DNA from: CAWGHZ01 sp963822575 | Lineage (GTDB): Bacteria; Pseudomonadota; Alphaproteobacteria; MPNO01; DASWLB01 | Assembly (NCBI GenBank): GCA_963822575.1 | Contig: CAWGHZ010000007.1 | Span: 620,001 to 684,000, forward strand | Length of the DNA: 64,000 nt | Reading direction: 5' to 3' | In this document: piece after piece, positions 42,223-51,487 of the stretch | Layout of the letters: every line of letters starts with the position of its first letter | Position numbering within the stretch: position 1 is the first letter of the stretch | The notes under the pieces: generated by a model | What the model saw: the letters and a program-made list of their open reading frames with translations, nothing else | Databases searched by the model: none | Told to the model about the DNA's origin: nothing | Program-made: the position numbers and the translations under genes

Positions 42223-44286
42223 TTACGTCCGGATGTTCATCAGGATGTCGTAGAGCTGCGAGGTGGTGGTGATGACCCGCGCCGACGCGGCGTAGGCGTT
42301 TTGCAGCAGGATCATATTGCCCATCTGGTCGTCCAGATTGACGCCGCTGTCGGCGGTCGCCCTGTTCGAGAGCGCCTGATAGAGCCCGTTCCGGTAGTCC
42401 ATCTGGTCCGAAGCGTTCTTCGCCTGGGTCGCGTTCAGGGCGAGGATCGCGCCGCCGTAATCGGCGAGCGTGCGGCTGCCGGCGGCGAGCTGGCCGGTCG
42501 CGGCGAACGAGAATCGCTGGTTGAACGTGTTGGCGATGGCCTGGGCTGTCGAGTTGTCGCCGGGCGTCACGGCCGGATCGCCGACAGCGAGCGTCGCGTC
42601 CGACAGGGTGGCCGAGGCGACGCGGCCGGGGTCGGCCACGATGTCGCTCCGCACCGCCACGTTCCGCGCCGCCTCGGCCGGGCGCGTCTTGAGGTCGAGC
42701 GTTGTGGTGAGGCTGCCGGTGTCGGAGAGGAAGAAATTGTCGCCATCGGAATCGGTGATCTGCAGGCGGAAGCCGCTGCCGTCGGTGGCGACGCGGGCGC
42801 TAACGTTCGCCGCGCCAAGGGTCGCGTCCATGTTGATGGCATCGGCGACGGACTGCAGGCTGTCGCCGGCGGTATAGGCGAGTGCGACCGGCGCGAATCC
42901 GTTGCCGCTTACGGTGAGTGTGCCGGCGAGGCCGAGCGCCGACGTCTTGGACGCCTGCTGCGCCGAGCCGTACGACGCATAGCTCTTGTCGGTCGCGAAG
43001 AAGTCGTTGAGTCCCAGGAAGGTGCCCAGCCCCTCCGTGGTGCCACCGTCGGCGACCTGGCTCGTCATCTCGTTGATGGCGATGCGCTGGGTGCCGCTCG
43101 GCGGCTGGAGTACGAGGTTGCCGTTCGCGTTCAGCGAGGCGGCCGTCATGCCGAGGCCGGTGTTGATCGCGCTAATCAGCCCGGAAACCGTCATGGCTGG
43201 GGTGAGGGTCACGTCAGTAGTGGCGACCGTGAGGCCCGAGTTGTCGGTGATGGTGAACCGCGCCGTGCCCGAAAGGCCAGGCACATCGGTGCCCGCGAAG
43301 GTGCGCGTGCTTGTGAGCGACGCGGCGCCGGGAAAGGCGGTGCCCTGGTTGTGCACGGCGTTGATGCGGTCGGCGAGGGCCGTTGCCAGCTCGTCGAACT
43401 GGGAGGCGAGGTTGGGGAGCGTCGTGTCGCGCATCTGGATCAGGCCGCCCAGATTGCCGTTGCTCAGGTCGCCGGTGATGTCGGCGCCGTCGAGCGTGAT
43501 CGGGCCCACCGTGCCGTCGGCCCAGGCGAGCGACTCGCTCATCTGCGAGGTGGGCGAGTGCGACAGATGGTGCGCCGTTGCGTCGACCAGGACCTGCCCG
43601 CCCGGCGCGTAGATCACCGTCTCCCCCGTATCGCGGGTGAAGTAGCTGATGTTCATCTGCTGGCTCAGCTTGCCGATGGCCTGGTCTCGCTGGTCTTCGA
43701 GGTCGCCGGTCGGCTGGCCCTGGGCCATTTCCCGCGCGATGCGCAGGTTGAGGGCCTGGATGGCGTCGAGCTGGGTGTTGATGTCGTCGACCGCGGTCGC
43801 GATGTCGCTGTCGGCCTGCTGACGCAGATCCTGCACCTGGCCGGCCAAGCTGTTGAGCTGATTGGCGACGAAGCGCGCCTGGGTGACTAGGTCGATCTGC
43901 TGCGTGGCGTCCTCGGGCGCCGTGGCGAGCGCCTGGAAGGCGTTGCCCAGCGCGCCGACCTGCGCGCCGATCGCCGAGTCCGACCCCGGCGTGCCGAACA
44001 GGTTCTGCAGGTTGTTGTAGAAATCGTTCAGCGTCTGGCTGGCGCCGAGCCCCGCCGCCTGGGTGCGCAGGTCGCGCTGCAGGTAGACGTCGACGCTGCG
44101 CGTGATGGACGAGATGTCGACGCCCGCCCCGACGCCGCCAAGCACCAAGGCCTCCTGAGTGCCCGTCTTACGGGTATAGCCCGGCGTGTTGACGTTGGAG
44201 ACGTTCTGTGACGTGACGCCGAGCAGCCGCTGGTTCGTCTGCAGCCCGCTCAGCGCGTCGAGAAGCGCGACGTTAAGGCTAGCCAT
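42223..44286 (-). CDS. flgK: Flagellar hook-associated protein FlgK
   Basis: A 687-residue HAP1. The N-terminus SLNVALLDALSGLQTNQRLLGVTSQNVSNVNTPGYTRK is the rod/hook-family signature, and the C-terminus ends QNAYAASARVITTTSQLYDILMNIRT. At 687 residues it is longer than the 550-residue E. coli protein because the exposed middle region is expanded. Part of the flgI-flgJ-flgN-flgK-flgL-fliW operon driven by the sigma-54 promoter at 46297-46311. Confidence 0.94.
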   Translation of the reverse strand: MASLNVALLDALSGLQTNQRLLGVTSQNVSNVNTPGYTRKTGTQEALVLGGVGAGVDISSITRSVDVYLQRDLRTQAAGLGASQTLNDFYNNLQNLFGTPGSDSAIGAQVGALGNAFQALATAPEDATQQIDLVTQARFVANQLNSLAGQVQDLRQQADSDIATAVDDINTQLDAIQALNLRIAREMAQGQPTGDLEDQRDQAIGKLSQQMNISYFTRDTGETVIYAPGGQVLVDATAHHLSHSPTSQMSESLAWADGTVGPITLDGADITGDLSNGNLGGLIQMRDTTLPNLASQFDELATALADRINAVHNQGTAFPGAASLTSTRTFAGTDVPGLSGTARFTITDNSGLTVATTDVTLTPAMTVSGLISAINTGLGMTAASLNANGNLVLQPPSGTQRIAINEMTSQVADGGTTEGLGTFLGLNDFFATDKSYASYGSAQQASKTSALGLAGTLTVSGNGFAPVALAYTAGDSLQSVADAINMDATLGAANVSARVATDGSGFRLQITDSDGDNFFLSDTGSLTTTLDLKTRPAEAARNVAVRSDIVADPGRVASATLSDATLAVGDPAVTPGDNSTAQAIANTFNQRFSFAATGQLAAGSRTLADYGGAILALNATQAKNASDQMDYRNGLYQALSNRATADSGVNLDDQMGNMILLQNAYAASARVITTTSQLYDILMNIRT

Positions 44287-44315
44287 TGGCGTCCCGCCCG
44301 CTCCGGTTCCCGGTC

Positions 44316-44762
44316 CTACAGCCGCGTGTCGACGCTGAGCGAGACCGGCACGGTACGACCGGTGGCGGCGCGCGCGCGGGCGCCGGTGCGGGAATAGCCC
44401 GCGGTGCGCTCGCGCTCGGCGGCGACGGCGTCGACGATGGCCTTGAGCAGCCGCTCATTGGCCGCACGCGCGGCGTCGAGCGCGCGGGCATTCTCGGCGA
44501 CGACCGCGTTGAGCCGCATCGCGACCCGCATCAGCTCGTCCTTGAGGGGTGAGGCGAGTGCGGCAAGCAGGACCGGCTCGTCGCGCAGCGCGGCGAGATG
44601 GGTCTCGTAGGCCGCCGAGAGGGCGTCCTTCTCGGCCTGCAGGGGTGCAACGTCGCCGGGGCGCATGTCGCGCAATATGGCGATCTCGCGCTCCATCAGC
44701 TCGATCAGCCGCGATCCGACGCCGATCAGCGCCTCGATCCGGGGGTGCACCTCCGTCGTCAT
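44316..44762 (-). CDS. flgN: FlgN-like export chaperone
   Basis: A 148-residue, almost entirely helical protein (LIELMEREIAILRDMRPGDVAPLQAEKDALSAAYETHLAAL) with the FlgN-type pattern of an N-terminal helix pair and a Glu-Lys-x-x-Leu segment. FlgN binds FlgK and FlgL for export, and this gene lies directly upstream of flgK. Similarity is at pattern level; position raises confidence. Start overlaps the flgJ-like stop (ATGA). Confidence 0.75.
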   Translation of the reverse strand: MTTEVHPRIEALIGVGSRLIELMEREIAILRDMRPGDVAPLQAEKDALSAAYETHLAALRDEPVLLAALASPLKDELMRVAMRLNAVVAENARALDAARAANERLLKAIVDAVAAERERTAGYSRTGARARAATGRTVPVSLSVDTRL

Positions 44763-45076
44763 TTGGCCTCCTGGGCGCGAAGGATTTCCTGCTTCACCGT
44801 GTCGGCGATGCCGAGCCCGCCGGACTTGGCGATGACCTTGCCGTATTCCTGCAACAGGAAGGACCGCCAGACCTCCTCGGCGTGGCCGCCGCCGAACGGG
44901 CCGTCGGTGTCGAGCCCGGCGAACATCGGCTCCATCATCTGCGACAGGAAGTTGGCGGCGAAATCCTGGGCCGCCTCGGCCGCTTGCGCCTCCTTGCGGG
45001 CGCGCGCGGCGTCAGCGGCGGTCAGCGCGTGCATGACCGGCGCGGCGGACGCGGGCAGGGCAAGCGATCCGGCCAT
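44759..45076 (-). CDS. flgJ: Rod-binding protein (FlgJ N-terminal domain, no muramidase)
   Basis: A 105-residue protein matching the FlgJ rod-capping domain: AAQDFAANFLSQMMEPMFAGLDTDGPFGGGHAEEVWRSFLLQEYGKVIAKSGGLGIAD. The muramidase domain of enterobacterial FlgJ is absent, as in most alphaproteobacteria, so wall opening needs a separate lytic transglycosylase. Start ATG 45076 overlaps the flgI stop; a GTG one codon upstream is possible. Confidence 0.87.
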   Translation of the reverse strand: MAGSLALPASAAPVMHALTAADAARARKEAQAAEAAQDFAANFLSQMMEPMFAGLDTDGPFGGGHAEEVWRSFLLQEYGKVIAKSGGLGIADTVKQEILRAQEAK

Positions 45077-46260
45077 CACAGCACCTCGATCTCGGCCTGG
45101 AGCGCCCCGGCCGCCTTGATGGATTGCAGGATGGTGATCAGATCGCGCGGTCCGACGCCCAGCGCGTTCAGCCCGTTGACCAGTTCCTGCAAGCTGATGC
45201 CGGACGGCACGACCGCCAGGCGCTTGCCCTTGTCCTCATCGACCTGAATGTTTGTGCGCGGCACGGTAGTGGTTGTGCCGCCCTGGGAAAACGGCGTCGG
45301 TTGAGAGACTTGCGGCGTTTCAGTGATACGGACAGTGAGGTTCCCCTGGGCGATGGCGACGGTCGAGATGCGTACGTTCTCGCCCATCACAATCACGCCC
45401 GAATTCTCGTCGATCACCACCCGGGCGATCTGGTCGGGGTCAACGCGGAGCTGCTCGATGTCGGTGAGCAGCGCGATAATTCCCCCGGCATAGCTGGCCG
45501 GTACGTTGACGGTCACCGTGCCGGGATCGGAGGGGGCGGCGGTCGCCCGCCCGACGAAGCGGTTGATCACCTGGGCGATGCGCCGTGCCGTGGTGAAGTC
45601 CGGATTGCGCAGCGCGAGCCGGACGCTGTGCATATTGGCGAGGCGGAAGTTCAGCTCGCGCTCGACGATCGCGCCGTCGGCGATCCGCCCGTTGGTCGGC
45701 ACGCCCTTGGTGACCGACGCCGCCGCACCCTGGGCCGAATATCCCGAGACGGCGACCTGACCCTGGGCGACGGCATAAACCTCGCCGTCGGCGCCCACGA
45801 GCGGTGTCACCAGAAGCGTTCCGCCGAGAAGGCTCTTCGCGTCTCCGAGCGCGGAGACGGCGATGTCGATGCGCGTGCCCTGACGGGCGAAGGGCGGCAG
45901 GGTGGCGGTCACCATGACCGCGGCCGTGTTCTCGGTCTTCAAGGTCGAGATCGCGTCGCGGGTGTTGACGCCCAGCCGCTCCAGCATGCCGACGAGGCTC
46001 TGCTTGGTGAAGGCCGCGTTATTCAGCGTGTCGCCGGTGCCGTTGAGGCCCACGACCAGCCCATATCCCACCAGCATGTTCTCGCGCACACCCTCGAAGT
46101 CGGCGATGTCCTTGATCCGCGAGCTGGCGAGGGCGGGGCTGGCGAGGGCGAGCGCCACGGCGAGAGCGGTAAGCGCCATCGTCAGGGCGGTGAGCGCCGG
46201 CTGTGCCGCGTTCCCCCGCCGCCCCGTGCTTTGCCACGCCCAACACCCGTGTACGCCCAT
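45076..46260 (-). CDS. flgI: Flagellar P-ring protein FlgI
   Basis: A 394-residue periplasmic P-ring subunit. A signal peptide ends at ALASPALA (hydrophobic core LTMALTALAVALALA), preceded by an unusually long basic N-region. The mature start SRIKDIADFEGVRENMLVGYGLVVGLNGTGDTL and the C-terminal VPSGISLQELVNGLNALGVGPRDLITILQSIKAAGALQAEIEVL are highly conserved FlgI. Start ATG 46260 has aggga upstream and leaves a short leader from the sigma-54 promoter; an internal ATG about 30 codons later would trim the N-region. flgA and flgH are not in the window. Confidence 0.94.
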   Translation of the reverse strand: MGVHGCWAWQSTGRRGNAAQPALTALTMALTALAVALALASPALASSRIKDIADFEGVRENMLVGYGLVVGLNGTGDTLNNAAFTKQSLVGMLERLGVNTRDAISTLKTENTAAVMVTATLPPFARQGTRIDIAVSALGDAKSLLGGTLLVTPLVGADGEVYAVAQGQVAVSGYSAQGAAASVTKGVPTNGRIADGAIVERELNFRLANMHSVRLALRNPDFTTARRIAQVINRFVGRATAAPSDPGTVTVNVPASYAGGIIALLTDIEQLRVDPDQIARVVIDENSGVIVMGENVRISTVAIAQGNLTVRITETPQVSQPTPFSQGGTTTTVPRTNIQVDEDKGKRLAVVPSGISLQELVNGLNALGVGPRDLITILQSIKAAGALQAEIEVL

Positions 46261-46296
46261 GACCGGTCCCTGCCGAATGGTCCTGATCGATCGCTT

Positions 46297-46311
46297 GCGA
46301 AAACCGTGCCA
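46297..46311 (-). promoter_or_regulatory. Sigma-54 promoter of the flgI operon
   Basis: The minus strand reads TGGCACG-GTTT-TCGC: perfect -24 element, one deviation in the -12 TTGC, and GG-N10-GC spacing. It lies 37-51 bp upstream of the flgI start. Two FlbD-like palindromes sit 80-128 bp further upstream. Confidence 0.85.
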
Positions 46312-46390
46312 ACCGGCGGAGCACGACAAAAACTTCCAATTAATCAATGTATTGAGATATTTTTCTGAACTATGAATGGAGGTTTGAAGC

Positions 46391-46425
46391 GGCAAATCGT
46401 GCCCCGTGGGCCGGTAGGATTTGCC
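46391..46425 (-). promoter_or_regulatory. Two FlbD-like sites upstream of flgI
   Basis: GGCAAATCGTGCC (46391-46403) matches GGCA-N5-TGCC; GGTAGGATTTGCC (46413-46425) has one mismatch. Spacing is 22 bp, like the pair at fliF. Together with the sigma-54 promoter this repeats the arrangement seen at both flagellins. The region is shared with the divergent hybrid kinase gene. Confidence 0.72.
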
Positions 46426-46484
46426 GCGCGGCGGGCCCCGCGACGCCGCTTCCGGCCCAATTATTCGCGGACGGTCGGGGCTCA

Positions 46485-46499
46485 TTAACCTGTAGTTAG
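46485..46499 (+). promoter_or_regulatory. Candidate CtrA box upstream of the hybrid kinase
   Basis: TTAA-CCTGTAG-TTAG, seven of eight matches to TTAA-N7-TTAA, 59-73 bp upstream of the proposed TTG start. It suggests CtrA control of the kinase gene, though a single imperfect match is not proof. Confidence 0.5.
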
Positions 46500-46557
46500 G
46501 CACCTTTTTCGTAGCCTCGCCGGCGAGTTCCGCCAGGCGCGAAGGGGGCCGGTCGAC

Positions 46558-49500
46558 TTGAACGCGAAGCCGCTTCGCGCTTTGACCATTTCCGGCGGCT
46601 ATCTGCTCCTCTGGGCAGGGCTGGGCGGCCTCGGCGCGGCGTTCGAGCCGTCCCTCTGGGTAAGCCCGTGGTATCCCGGCCATGCCCTCAGCCTGGCGCT
46701 GGTCGCGGTGTTCGGCCCGCGCTATATGCCGCTGCTGTTCCTCGCCCGGCTGTTGGCTGGCCTCACGATCATGTCCGAGCCGCCGCTCTCGACGGTCGCG
46801 GCGGGGATCGCGATCATGGCGAGCTACGGCCTCGCCGGATGGTTTCTCCATGTGCGGCGCACCGACCTGCGGCTCGGCACGATGCGCGCTGCCGTCGAGT
46901 TCCTGGGCGCCGAACTCGCGGCCTCGCTCGTCCTTCCGGCAATTCTCGGCCCCGTCATGGTAGCGACGGGTGCGATCGCGCCGGCCGACATCTGGCCGCG
47001 GATGATTGCCTGCGCGATCGGCGACAGCCTCGCGACGTTCGGGCTGGGGCCCCTGGTGCTGCGCGGCGCGGTGCGCGGTGCGCGGCTGCTCGATGGCGCG
47101 GGCCCCGACACGCGGGACGTGCGGGACGAGCGCCACGGGCTGATGGCCATCGTGGTGTTGGCGACGCTGGCCGCTATCGCCGCCAGCGCCGAGCGCTGGA
47201 ACTCCTTCGGCAGCGCGCCGGTCTACCTGGTGGCGATCCCGGCGATCTGGGCGGCCTTCGTATTCGGATCGGCGGGGGCGGCCGCGGTCGTCGCCGCGGT
47301 CAATCTGGGCGTCCCCTTCGCCCAGCAGCTTGCCGGCGGCACCCTTGCCGTGCAGGACACCCAGCTTCTCCTGGGCGTCGTCAGCGTCATGAGCATCCTG
47401 CTCGGGGCGGCGATCACCGAGCTCCGCCACCATGCGGTCGAACTCGCGACCCAGCGCGCCGCGCTGGAGGCGAGCGCGGCCGCCACCCAGCGCCTCTACG
47501 AGGTCCAGTCGACCTTGTCGCTCGCGGAGGCGATCGCCGGCATCGGCTGCTACCGGTCGGACCGCCGCACGGGCGAGGTGTGGTGGTCGGACGAGTTGTA
47601 CCGAATACTCGGCCGCGATCCGGCGACCTTCAAGCCGGGCGGCGAGTTCTTCATCCAGATCACCCATCCGGACGACCGGCCCGTCCTGCGCGAGGTGGTG
47701 GATCGGATCAAAAGCGGTGTCCAGCCACCCGGGCCGATCCTGACCACGCTGCGGGTGATCCGCGGCGACGGCGCGCTGCGCCACGTGCGCATCGCGCGCG
47801 AGGTGGTGTACGGCGCGGACGACAAAATCAGCCACGTCACCGGCATCGTCGAAGACGTTACGCGCGACGTTGAAACGCGAGACGCGCTGGCGGAGAGCGA
47901 GGCGCGGCTCGGCGCGGTTGCGGCCAATGTGCCGGGCATGGTGTTCCGCTATGTCCAGCGCCCCGACGGAGTTGGCGCCTTCACCTATGTCAGCGACGGG
48001 GTCCGTCGGCTGCTCGGGCTCGAGCCGGCCGACGTCGTGCGCCGGGCCGACCTGATCTTCGACCGGGTCCATCCCGACGATCATGCGGCGCTGGACGGCG
48101 CGATGCGCGAATCGGCCCGCGCCGTGTCGCCATGCGAACTCGTGGTCCGCTTCACCGGTGCGGAGCGCGACGTCTGGGTGCACGGCGCGGCGCAGACGCG
48201 GCGCCAACCCGATGGCACCATCTTATGGGACGGCGTCCTCCTCGACGTAACCGCGGAAAAGGACGCCGAGCGCGAGCTTGGCCGGAACGAGGAGCGTTTC
48301 CGCTTTTTGACTGCCCTGGCACCGATGGCGCTGGCGGTGATTGGGCGTGACGACGGTCGGGTACGCTACGCCAACCGGGCGTGCGAGCACATGTTCGGCT
48401 ATTCCGTCGGCCGCATGGAGGGGCTCCGCGTAACGCGATTGATGGCCGATCCGGCTGCGGCGCGGACCGTCGGCCGCGAGCTCCGCTCGGGCGATGCGGT
48501 CATGCAGCGCGAGATCGCGCTCCGCCGCCAGGACGGCGACCGCTTCACGGGACTGTTCTCGCTGATGCGTGGCGGTCTCCGCGACGACGACGAGATCGTC
48601 GCCTGCGGCCTCGACGTGAGCGAGCTGAATGACGCCCAGAGCCGGCTCGAGCGCCAGAGCCGCGTCCTCGAGGAGCGCGTGCGCGAGCTGCACTGCCGCT
48701 ACGTGATGTCGCGCCTGACGCACGATGGCGCGCGCGGCGTCGACGCGATCTGCCGCGATCTGGTCGACCTGCTGCGCCAGGGCTGGCCGCAGGGCGACCG
48801 CCTGTGGGTGCGCGTCACGCTGCGCGGCGATACCTACGTTTCGGGCGTACCATACGGCGAAGCGCTCGACCGCGCTTCCGTCCGTGCCGGGCACGAGACC
48901 GTGGGCGAGGTCGAGCTCGGGGCGTGCGACAGCGGCATCGCCCTGGCGCCTTGCGAGGGCGAGGAGCAGGATCTCCTCGGCAGCGCCGCCCGCCAGATCG
49001 GCCACATGATCTTCGAGCGCGAGGCGTCGGCGCGGCTTGCGCTGGCCCAGCGGCTCGAGAGCATCGGCCAACTGTCCGGCGGTATCGCCCACGATTTCAA
49101 CAATCTGCTGACCGTGATCTTCGGCAACCTGGAGCTCGCCGAGGACCGCGCGAAGGACGACGTGAGCCTCAAGAAGTGCCTGGCCAACGCCCAGGACGCC
49201 GCGCGCCGCGCCGCGGAGCTGACCGGCCAGCTTCTCGCCTTCTCGCGCCGACAGGCGCTCACTCCCGAGCCGCTCGACCTCAACGCGCTGATCGCGCGCA
49301 TCTGTGAGCCGTTCCGTCGCTCGCTGGGCGAGGGCATCGACGTCGCGACCGAGCTCGCCGCCGCGCCGGCTCGGGTGCGCGTCGACCGTGTGCAGATGGA
49401 GGCGACGATCCTCCATCTAGCGGTCAACGCGCGCGACGCCATGGCCGGCGGCGGCCGGGTGACCTTCGCCACGCGTGAGGTCGAGCTCGGTCCGGAAGAC

Positions 49501-50242
49501 CTGGTCGGCCGGGACGAAGGCGTGCGGGCCGGCCGCTACGTCGAGCTGACCATCGCAGACACTGGCGGTGGCATCCCGCCCGAAGTGCTCGGCCGCGTGT
49601 TCGACCCCTTCTTCACCACCAAGGAGGTGGGGCAGGGCACCGGTCTCGGCCTCAGCGCCGTGTTCGGCTTCGTCAAGCAGTCCGGCGGGTTCCTCACGGT
49701 GGCAAGCGAGCCGGGCCACGGCACCACGTTCCGCATTTTCCTGCCCGCCGCGGAGGCCGACGATACCACCGCGCCGGTGGCGTCAGGGCCGGCCGACGAC
49801 GAATCCACCCGCGACGATTCTCTGCATCCTGGTCGTCGAGGACGAGCCACAGGTACTCGACTATGTGGCACGCTGTCTGCGCCTCACCGGCTACCGCACG
49901 CTCACCGCGCCGAATGGACGCGAGGCGCTGGCGTTGCTCGAGTTGGGCTTCGTGCCCGACTTGCTGCTGACCGACGTTGGACTGCCCGGCGATTTGAACG
50001 GGCCGGCCCTCGCCCGCGCGGCGCGCGAGCGCGACCCCGGACTCAAGGTCCTGTTCGCCTCTGGCTATGCCTACGACACGCTGGTGGCGAGCGGCGCGAT
50101 CGGCGCGGGAGTGCCGCTGATCCTGAAGCCGTTCGTGCGCCACGACCTTCTCGCGCGGGTGCGGGCTGCGCTGGCGGACGACCCGCCGCCGCGGCCGGAC
50201 GTTCTTGCGGCGGCCGCGCCCGCCACCGTCGGCAATGCCTGA
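46558..50242 (+). pseudogene. MASE1/multi-PAS hybrid histidine kinase, frame shifted before the receiver domain
   Basis: Begins at TTG 46558 (agggggcc upstream). An N-terminal MASE1-like membrane region (GYLLLWAGLGGLGAAFEPSLWVSPWYPG and several more helices, about 290 residues) is followed by three PAS domains, a HisKA phosphoacceptor (LSGGIAHDFNN, His845) and an HATPase domain (DTGGGIPPEVLGRVFDPFFTTK, GTGLGLSAVFGFVKQSGG) to about 49,750. The receiver domain (ILVVEDEP ... LLLTDVGLP ... LKPF) is in another frame with no usable start codon, so one extra base lies in the linker (49,750-49,810). Uncorrected, the kinase frame runs on to 50,721 over the next gene. Ligand and target unknown. Confidence 0.85.
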
Positions 50243-50245
50243 CAG

Positions 50246-50265
50246 GATTTTCTCCGGAGAAAATC
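50246..50265. terminator. Perfect 20-bp palindrome after the hybrid kinase
   Basis: GATTTTCTCC followed directly by its reverse complement GGAGAAAATC, starting 4 bp after the receiver stop and 47 bp before the next gene. It could be a terminator stem without loop or T-run, or an operator for the oxygenase gene downstream. The AT-rich arms stand out from the surrounding GC-rich DNA. Confidence 0.55.
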
Positions 50266-50311
50266 GCGCGCCTGCCTGCTATCATGCGACGGACGGCAGG
50301 GGAGGACGCGC

Positions 50312-51325
50312 ATGGCGACCATCAGGGCCGAAGTAGCGAGGATCGAGGAGCTTCCGATCATCGATCTCGGGCCGTACCGGGCCGGAACACCCGGCGCGCT
50401 TGCGGCCGCTGCGGCCCGGCTCGACCGGGCGTGCCGCGAGGTCGGGTTCTTCTTCATCCGCGACCATGGCGTGGCGCAGTCGCTGATCGACCGAGTTTTC
50501 GCCGAAACGAAGCGCTTCCACGACCTGCCGCTCGACCGCAAGATGGCGACCCCGATCAACCGCGACAATCGCGGGTACATGCCGCTCGGCGGCACGACCC
50601 TCAAGACCTCGACCGTGAACAGCAATACCAAGCCGAGCCTGAACGCCTCGTTCTTCCTCGGCCGCGACCTGGCGCCCGACCATTCCGACGTGGTCGCGAA
50701 GAAGCCGTTCCGGTCGCTTAACCAGTGGCCGGAGGGGCTGCCCGGCTTCCGCGAGACGATGTGCGAATACCTCGTCGAGATGGAGGTGCTGGCGCTGCGG
50801 TTGTTGCCGCTCTACGCCGTCGCGCTCGGCATGCCAGCCGACTATTTCACCGGCCATCCGGCGTTCGTGGGCGGGACGACCGGCCTCCGGCTGATCGAAT
50901 ACCCGCCGCAGGACAGGATCGAGGAGAACCAGTTCGGCGCCGCGCCGCATTGCGATTACGGCTTCCTCACCATCCTGGCCCAGGCCAATTTGCCCGGCCT
51001 CGAGCTGTTGACCAAGTCGGGCGAGTGGCTGGCGGCGCCGGCGCCGGAGGGCTGCTTTTTGGTCAACACCGGCGATTTCTGCATGCGCTGGTCGAACGAC
51101 CGGTTCGTCTCGACCCCCCACCGTGTGGTTCATACCGTGCGCGAGACGCGCTATTCCGTGCCGTTCTTCTTCTCGACCAACCCGGATGTCGAGATCGGCT
51201 GCCTGGCCACCTGCAGCTCTGCCGACGATCCGCCACACTACCCGCCGATGACCTACGGCGATTACTACAGGGCGGCGATCAACGCAAACTATCACCACCA
51301 GGACGCCAAATCGGCAGGCGCGTAG
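50312..51325 (+). CDS. 2-oxoglutarate/Fe(II)-dependent oxygenase (isopenicillin N synthase-like)
   Basis: A 337-residue non-haem iron oxygenase. The DIOX_N domain begins LPIIDLGPYRAG and contains ACREVGFFFIRDHGV. The double-stranded beta-helix core gives the iron ligands His213 and Asp215 (APHCDYGFLTIL) and His270 (STPHRVVHTV), with Arg280 in RYSVPFF as the 2-oxoglutarate anchor. Start ATG 50312. A TRAP transporter follows on the same strand after 162 bp, suggesting that the oxygenase may modify an imported organic acid; the substrate is unknown. Confidence 0.9.
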   Translation: MATIRAEVARIEELPIIDLGPYRAGTPGALAAAAARLDRACREVGFFFIRDHGVAQSLIDRVFAETKRFHDLPLDRKMATPINRDNRGYMPLGGTTLKTSTVNSNTKPSLNASFFLGRDLAPDHSDVVAKKPFRSLNQWPEGLPGFRETMCEYLVEMEVLALRLLPLYAVALGMPADYFTGHPAFVGGTTGLRLIEYPPQDRIEENQFGAAPHCDYGFLTILAQANLPGLELLTKSGEWLAAPAPEGCFLVNTGDFCMRWSNDRFVSTPHRVVHTVRETRYSVPFFFSTNPDVEIGCLATCSSADDPPHYPPMTYGDYYRAAINANYHHQDAKSAGA

Positions 51326-51487
51326 CCCGGGGCTTTTTCCGGTTGCCTGGCGGTCAAGAACGGCACTAGCCTTCGTTGCAGAAAAAGAACGTCGACTGCA
51401 TCGTTCGGCATCACTGCGCGCGACGCCCGCGGGACCCGTCGGTCCGGCTGCGGCGCGCTTGACCTCGGAACGGCAAGGGAGGGAGCC

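Noticed and set aside
41332..43890. Long plus-strand open frame opposite flgL and flgK
   Set aside because: Arg/Val/Gly-rich shadow of strongly supported flagellar genes with no recognisable motif.
49568..50242. Receiver domain as a separate single-domain response regulator
   Set aside because: No start codon in its frame between the kinase domain and ILVVEDEP; a frame error in a hybrid kinase explains it better.
51326..51487. Sigma-54 promoter before dctP (ggcac ... ttgc)
   Set aside because: GG-N14-GC spacing is incompatible with sigma-54; nothing else recognisable in this gap.
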